A DNA stretch of 64,000 bases from Candidatus Nitrosymbiomonas proteolyticus (GTDB lineage: Bacteria > Armatimonadota > Fimbriimonadia > Fimbriimonadales > Fimbriimonadaceae), in contig AP021858.1 in NCBI GenBank assembly GCA_017347465.1, forward strand, positions 682,001-746,000, given 5' to 3'. The position numbers and the translations under genes were made by a program. Below, one piece after another: positions 60,366 to 64,000 of this stretch. Below the pieces are notes generated by a model. It was not told where the DNA came from. It was given only the letters and a program-made list of their open reading frames with translations, and made no database searches. Each line of letters begins with the position of its first letter. Position 1 is the stretch's first letter.

Positions 60366-60756
60366 CTCCAGGCGTCCCGAACCACTTTTCCCGAATCTCA
60401 CGGATCGAGCGCTTGGTGGGCCGATCTTCCACAAGTGGCGACGAGGGGGGAGCGGCGTCTTCGTGAACGGGGAGCGCTCGGACACCGAAACGAACGTTCA
60501 CGAACAACGACTCTCCCGCCAACGCATTGAGCTTGCTAAGGATCGGCGTCTTCAGCATCCGCAACTCTTGCGCCCACGCCGAGCCTTGCACCGCCACCCA
60601 AAGCGAGCCCTTCGAGTACCGGTCCGGCCAGGAACGCGCTGCGAGCTCCTCGCCCACGATCTCCCTCCAGCGACGCATTACCGCGAGCGCCCTTGCCGTT
60701 CGAGCCACCTCCGGCCCCACGACGTCCTTGGCAAGGATCTCCCTCAGCTTGTTCAT
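60349..60756 (-). CDS. DciA/DUF721 family replicative-helicase loader candidate
   Basis: The product has 135 residues. LAVMRRWREIVGEELAARSWPDRYSKGSLWVAVQGSAWAQELRMLKTPILSKLN is the DUF721/DciA pattern (W-x-x-IVG, LxVxVxSSxWxxEL-type). In bacteria without DnaC or DnaI, DciA recruits the replicative helicase DnaB. The last 50 residues are polar and probably disordered. Its ATG overlaps the recF stop in ATGA, a common arrangement that puts it in a replication/repair operon near the origin. Confidence 0.88.
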   Translation of the reverse strand: MNKLREILAKDVVGPEVARTARALAVMRRWREIVGEELAARSWPDRYSKGSLWVAVQGSAWAQELRMLKTPILSKLNALAGESLFVNVRFGVRALPVHEDAAPPSSPLVEDRPTKRSIREIREKWFGTPGDAQRD

Positions 60757-61880
60757 AGCGCCCTTACGCTACCCCCTTCGACGCGAAACACCCGCGCTCT
60801 TTCTAAGATTCGCTCGCCCGCCGACGTTTCCTCGGTGCAAGTGAGAATCGCTTGCCCTGCGTGCTCGACGACCCAATCCACCAGGCGCCTGCGACGCATC
60901 TGGTCGAGGTCGGAGAGCATATCGTCGAGCAGCAGCAGCGCGGGCGAGCCGGTTTGCGCACGGCAGACTTCGATGAGCGAGAGCTTGATGGCAAGGACGC
61001 AAGTTCGCTGCTGGCCCTGACTTGCGAACAGGCGCGCCGCCTGCCCGTTCACCGAGATCGCAACGTCGTCCCTGTGGGGCCCGGTCGTTGTGGCGCCGCG
61101 GTCGCGATCGATCGGCCGACCCTGCTCAAGAAGCGCCAGCGCTTCGTCCGCGGAGTTCGCGTCGTCACTTGGCGCATATTCGAGGCAAAGGTCCTCCCCG
61201 CCGCCGAAGAACTCTTGAATCGGAGAAGCCGTTTGCGCGATTTCCAAAAGGAACATCCTTCGAAACTCTCGGATATTCGAGCCGCTCTGTGCAAGTTGAT
61301 GCTCCCAAGGCACAAAAGATTCATTCGAAACGTGTGTGTCACGCGAGCGCTTGAGCAGCGAGTTCCTTTGATCGAGCGCCCTCTTGTACGCCGTGAACTC
61401 GCGCAAGTACTTGGCGTGGAGCTGGCTGAGCTCAAGGTCGAGGAAGTTCCGTCGTACGGCCGGCTCATCGAGCACCAAGCGCAGATCGTTCGCGGCGATG
61501 CAAACGCACGGAACGCGGCCGATCAAGTCCGCCGCTCTCGGGAGCTTCAGAGAATTGAGGAAGGCCTGCTTTCGGGTCCCCGGTTCGATCCTGAGGGAGA
61601 GTTCGGCCGTGGGCTGTGCGCTTTTCACGCATACTTGCGCCCACCGGGCTCCGTGCCGAATGGCCTCGGCGTCCCTCGATCCGCGCAGCATTCGGGTCGT
61701 GGCGACCCAATACACCGCCTCCAGAAGCGTCGTCTTGCCTTGGGCGTTCGGCCCCGAGATCACGTTGAACCCAGGGCGCCAAACGACCTCCGCATGGTCG
61801 AACAGACGAAAGTTCTCGAGACGCGCCGCGTCGATCGAACAATCCCCCTCGCTTTCCCTTAAACCTTCCTTTAGATTCAT
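60753..61880 (-). CDS. recF: DNA replication and repair protein RecF
   Basis: The product has 375 residues. SMC-like ATPase that loads RecA at gaps. Seen: Walker A GPNAQGKTTLLEAVYW at about 39-54, RLENFRLFDHAEVVWRPGFNVI before it, the signature LFASQGQQRTCVLAIKL, and the Walker B LLLDDMLSDLD. The last part VVEHAGQAILTCTE is also conserved. First gene of a leftward operon with dciA-like and comEC genes. TAAGAT directly precedes the ATG, which is not the typical spacing. The preceding gap is a candidate origin. Confidence 0.93.
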   Translation of the reverse strand: MNLKEGLRESEGDCSIDAARLENFRLFDHAEVVWRPGFNVISGPNAQGKTTLLEAVYWVATTRMLRGSRDAEAIRHGARWAQVCVKSAQPTAELSLRIEPGTRKQAFLNSLKLPRAADLIGRVPCVCIAANDLRLVLDEPAVRRNFLDLELSQLHAKYLREFTAYKRALDQRNSLLKRSRDTHVSNESFVPWEHQLAQSGSNIREFRRMFLLEIAQTASPIQEFFGGGEDLCLEYAPSDDANSADEALALLEQGRPIDRDRGATTTGPHRDDVAISVNGQAARLFASQGQQRTCVLAIKLSLIEVCRAQTGSPALLLLDDMLSDLDQMRRRRLVDWVVEHAGQAILTCTEETSAGERILERARVFRVEGGSVRAL

Positions 61881-62103
61881 ATCTTATTACTTTTATTAAG
61901 GAAATCGATCTTGTGGATAACTCTGGCGGTCGCCATATCTGAGTCCGTGTTCAAGCGGCAAAACAAGTTCAAATACGCAAGCGCAAAGTTACGCAGGCGT
62001 GGGGAAAACTCTGTGGAAACGTTTGCATTTGTACAAGTTTGAGACCAGGCGTTTTTAACAGTATTCGACGCGCCCCACTCTTCCACAGCCTTTCCCACCT
62101 GGC
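61881..62103. other. Candidate oriC / DnaA-box cluster
   Basis: Perfect DnaA box TTATCCACA on the minus strand (61912-61920). Near matches: TTTTCCCCA (62000-62008), GTTTCCACA (62012-62020), TCTTCCACA (62079-62087), each with two mismatches to TTATCCACA. The left 40 bp is AT-rich (ATCTTATTACTTTTATTAAG), suited to unwinding. Next to recF and a helicase-loader gene. dnaA and dnaN are not adjacent, so a secondary DnaA-binding locus is also possible. Confidence 0.6.
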
Positions 62104-62856
62104 TTACAACAATCCGTGGATTCTGCCGTACTTCATGACGACGGCCTCGGCGAAGTAGAGGGGGTGGATGTTGGGGGGGCGCTCGATGCCAAGCTTCAGC
62201 GCGATCGGGATCCACACTTCATCCATGAACTGCATTTGGGCTCGCAAGGGCAGCTCGGGATACCGGTCGCAAAACAGCCTGAGAGCGTCGTATTCCGCGC
62301 GGGTCATGCCGCGCAGATCGCCCACCACCGCCTCCAGGGGGTGCTCGTTGATCGCATGGGGAGCGACTCGAAACGTAGGTTCGGGCCGCTTGTCGTAGAC
62401 GACGATGGTGCCCGCGACCATATCGCCCAGGCGCTGCGAAGTGGGGCTGGTCACCATCGACAACATCCCGATAAAGTAGGTGCCAGGAAAGAAATCGGCG
62501 GGCCGAAGGAGGTTGCGTGCCAAGGCGTTTCCGAAAGTGATCCCGGTTCCGTCCAACTTTCGAACCCTAATCCCCATCATTTTCTTCCCGACCGTTTGGC
62601 CGTTCCAGAGCCCCTCGAAGAGGATGAAGAACAGGAATGTGCCGAGGATGGGCAGCATCATGAGGAAGGCTCCCGCAAGCGACCCCACGATGTAGTCGAA
62701 TACGGACAGGAACGAGATCAGGAACGTAAGGGTGAAAAGGACAAGCGCCCAGAGAATCAGATCGACCAGGTGGGCGACGGCGCGCGAGCCCAAACCAGCG
62801 ATCCGGAACGATACGATGGTTTTTTCGGGGGTCAGGAGTACCAGTTCCTGCGCCAT
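62104..62856 (-). CDS. RDD family membrane protein
   Basis: The product has 250 residues. The RDD domain is in residues 15-160: GSRAVAHLVDLILWALVLF (the Arg and Asp of the name), IGMLS and GQTVGKKMMGIRVRKLDG, LRPADFFPGTYF, QRLGDMVAGTIVVYDKR, with two to four membrane helices. The cytosolic C-terminus is about 90 residues and contains LRLFCDRYPELP. RDD genes often sit with MoxR, DUF58 and transglutaminase genes; here DUF58 is the divergent neighbour. TAGCAT lies six bases before the ATG. Confidence 0.85.
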   Translation of the reverse strand: MAQELVLLTPEKTIVSFRIAGLGSRAVAHLVDLILWALVLFTLTFLISFLSVFDYIVGSLAGAFLMMLPILGTFLFFILFEGLWNGQTVGKKMMGIRVRKLDGTGITFGNALARNLLRPADFFPGTYFIGMLSMVTSPTSQRLGDMVAGTIVVYDKRPEPTFRVAPHAINEHPLEAVVGDLRGMTRAEYDALRLFCDRYPELPLRAQMQFMDEVWIPIALKLGIERPPNIHPLYFAEAVVMKYGRIHGLL

Positions 62857-62862
62857 GATGTC

Positions 62863-62868
62863 ATGCTA
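62863..62868 (-). promoter_or_regulatory. Leaderless-type -10 box of the RDD gene (TAGCAT)
   Basis: On the minus strand TAGCAT ends six bases before the ATG at 62856. The whole gap to the divergent DUF58 gene is 26 bp. Confidence 0.4.
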
Positions 62869-62882
62869 CCCTTACCAAGCTG

Positions 62883-64000
62883 ATGGTTCCGACTCGGCGT
62901 TTTTGGCTTCTTGTCGCGATGGGCATTCCCGTTGCGGTCGTCGCTGGTGCAACCGGCGGCCCGCTCTTGCTCATTGCCTACAACGTTGCGCTCGTCGCTA
63001 TCGCTTGGGTGACTGCGCTGATGGGCCCGGATCCGCGCCGACTTTCCGTGGTACGAACGTTCGACCCCGTGCTTTCCGTTAGGGTACCTAACAAAATCAC
63101 CGTGACGATCGAGAACACCGGGGCCGAGCCGATGCAGGGCCTCTTTCGCGACGAGCCTCCCTTGGATCATCAGGCCACGCAAAGGGAAACCCGATTGCGG
63201 GTCGAGCCTGGGCGCGAATCGGTGTTTCAGTATTCGATCACGCCGAACACGCGAGGCAGCGACTTCTTCCGAGGGAGCTTCGTTCGGCTCGACTGCCCGC
63301 TAGGGCTCGTCCGCAAGCAGGCCTACCTCAACACGAGCCAAGTGGTGAGGGTATATCCCAACGTCCTGGCGCTCCGCGAGTTCGACCTTCTCAAGCACAA
63401 GGGAAAGCTCGATCAGATCGGAATCCGGAAGTCGCGAATCAAGGGGTTGGGGACTGAGTTCGAATCGCTGCGGGACTACGCCGAAGGCGACGACTACCGC
63501 AAAATCGACTGGAAGGCCACGGCGCGTCGAGGCAAACTCGTCGTGCGGCAGTTCGAGCAAGAGCGCAACCAACCCGTGATCCTCGTGGTGGACGTGGGGC
63601 GAAAGATGCTTGCCGACGTGAACGGCGTTTCCAAGCTCGACCATGTGCTCGATGCGAGCCTGATGCTGTCCCACGCGGCGATGGTCTCAGGCGATCTGGT
63701 CGGCCTCCTTGTTTATTCGGACACGGTTCGTCGGTACGTCCCTCCCCGAAAGGGCCGCAATCAAGCCGGGGTCATCGTCGATGCGATCCACGACTTGACC
63801 GCGGAACCTCTCGCCAGCAGTCCGCAGCGAGCCTTCTCCTACCTTGGAAGGCGGTGGTCGCGAAGGGCGCTGATCGTTCTTTTCACGGAGGTCGAGGACG
63901 AAGACGACGCCCGAAATCTGACCGCTGGGCTGAGGCAGGCGCTCAGGAGACATCTGACTTTGGTCGTCAGGGTGGCCGATCCGGACCTACTGCGCTCGGC
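62883..64000 (+). CDS. DUF58 domain protein, truncated at window end
   Basis: At least 372 codons, open to the window edge. Two N-terminal hydrophobic helices (about 6-45, WLLVAMGIPVAVVAGATGG), then a beta-rich domain and the DUF58 signature YRKIDWKATARRGKLVVRQFEQERNQPVILVVDVG. The last part is a von Willebrand A-like fold (VVDVGRK, DHVLDASLMLSHAA, LLVYSDTVRR). Such proteins accompany MoxR ATPases in surface or membrane protein maturation. No MoxR is in the window; it may follow beyond the edge. The ATG start is 26 bp from the divergent RDD gene. Confidence 0.88.
   Translation, partial: MVPTRRFWLLVAMGIPVAVVAGATGGPLLLIAYNVALVAIAWVTALMGPDPRRLSVVRTFDPVLSVRVPNKITVTIENTGAEPMQGLFRDEPPLDHQATQRETRLRVEPGRESVFQYSITPNTRGSDFFRGSFVRLDCPLGLVRKQAYLNTSQVVRVYPNVLALREFDLLKHKGKLDQIGIRKSRIKGLGTEFESLRDYAEGDDYRKIDWKATARRGKLVVRQFEQERNQPVILVVDVGRKMLADVNGVSKLDHVLDASLMLSHAAMVSGDLVGLLVYSDTVRRYVPPRKGRNQAGVIVDAIHDLTAEPLASSPQRAFSYLGRRWSRRALIVLFTEVEDEDDARNLTAGLRQALRRHLTLVVRVADPDLLRS

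Noticed and set aside
1-64000. CRISPR arrays, insertion sequences, rRNA operons and prophage genes
   Set aside because: No spaced direct repeats, transposase or integrase motifs, rRNA-like sequence or phage structural genes were recognised on either strand.

Overview
The window looks like a chromosome segment of a GC-rich, PEP-CTERM-bearing bacterium, most likely of the Armatimonadota (Fimbriimonadia-like). This is an inference from gene content: three short-anchor PEP-CTERM proteins, a Bacillus-type SigH homologue, separate PurS and PurQ, frequent GTG and TTG starts, and many starts preceded by a -10 box at leaderless distance. No taxonomic marker search was possible. Coding density is very high, and most convergent neighbours touch or overlap by a few bases. 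There is no rRNA, no convincing tRNA, no CRISPR array and no intact mobile element.

Layout. 0-10 kb: a repeat-rich lipoprotein, an M29 aminopeptidase, a DedA protein, a HicB-like plus small-protein pair with a palindromic operator, acetyl-CoA synthetase, a MacB/LolD-type ATPase, a glycine-rich RRM protein, a caspase-TPR protein and a family 2 glycosyltransferase. 10-21 kb: a dicarboxylate symporter with an unusual insertion, a PEP-CTERM trypsin-like protease, a FlgM-like anti-sigma factor, homogentisate dioxygenase, a saccharopine dehydrogenase-family enzyme, MetRS and MutS. 21-25.6 kb: a stomatin-like protein, a sparsely coding patch with a tRNA-like remnant and one orphan gene, then a secreted GH2 glycosidase. 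26-36 kb: a TPR membrane protein, TypA/BipA, hemerythrin, DUF6614, an NlpC/P60 hydrolase, purQ-purS, a large deacetylase-like protein, an O-methyltransferase, RF1 and an ankyrin protein. 36-46 kb: an orphan OmpR-type regulator, a conserved KOW/barrel protein, a methyltransferase, a collagen-like repeat protein, a long intergenic inverted repeat, AlaRS and gamma-glutamyltransferase. 47-52 kb: a two-gene PEP-CTERM operon, recA-recX, a YmdB-type phosphodiesterase with an apparent ATT start, a PKD protein and a SigH-like sigma factor.

52-64 kb: a LuxR-type regulator with a degenerate receiver coupled to cdsA, a NatA-type ABC ATPase with an apparent one-base frameshift, a single-motif LAGLIDADG protein, ValRS, then a leftward cluster recF-dciA-comEC(membrane)-comEC(MBL). 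A 223-bp AT-richer gap with one perfect DnaA box and several imperfect ones lies next to recF and is a candidate oriC. A palindrome built from parS-like half sites sits about 6 kb away, upstream of valS. An RDD protein and a truncated DUF58 gene close the window.

No complete new defence or biosynthetic system is evident. The best leads are the HicB/DUF6941-like pair, the recurring leaderless -10 arrangement, the ATT-started ymdB homologue, the oriC/parS-like signals, the long inverted repeat at 40.65-40.85 kb and the freestanding LAGLIDADG protein.
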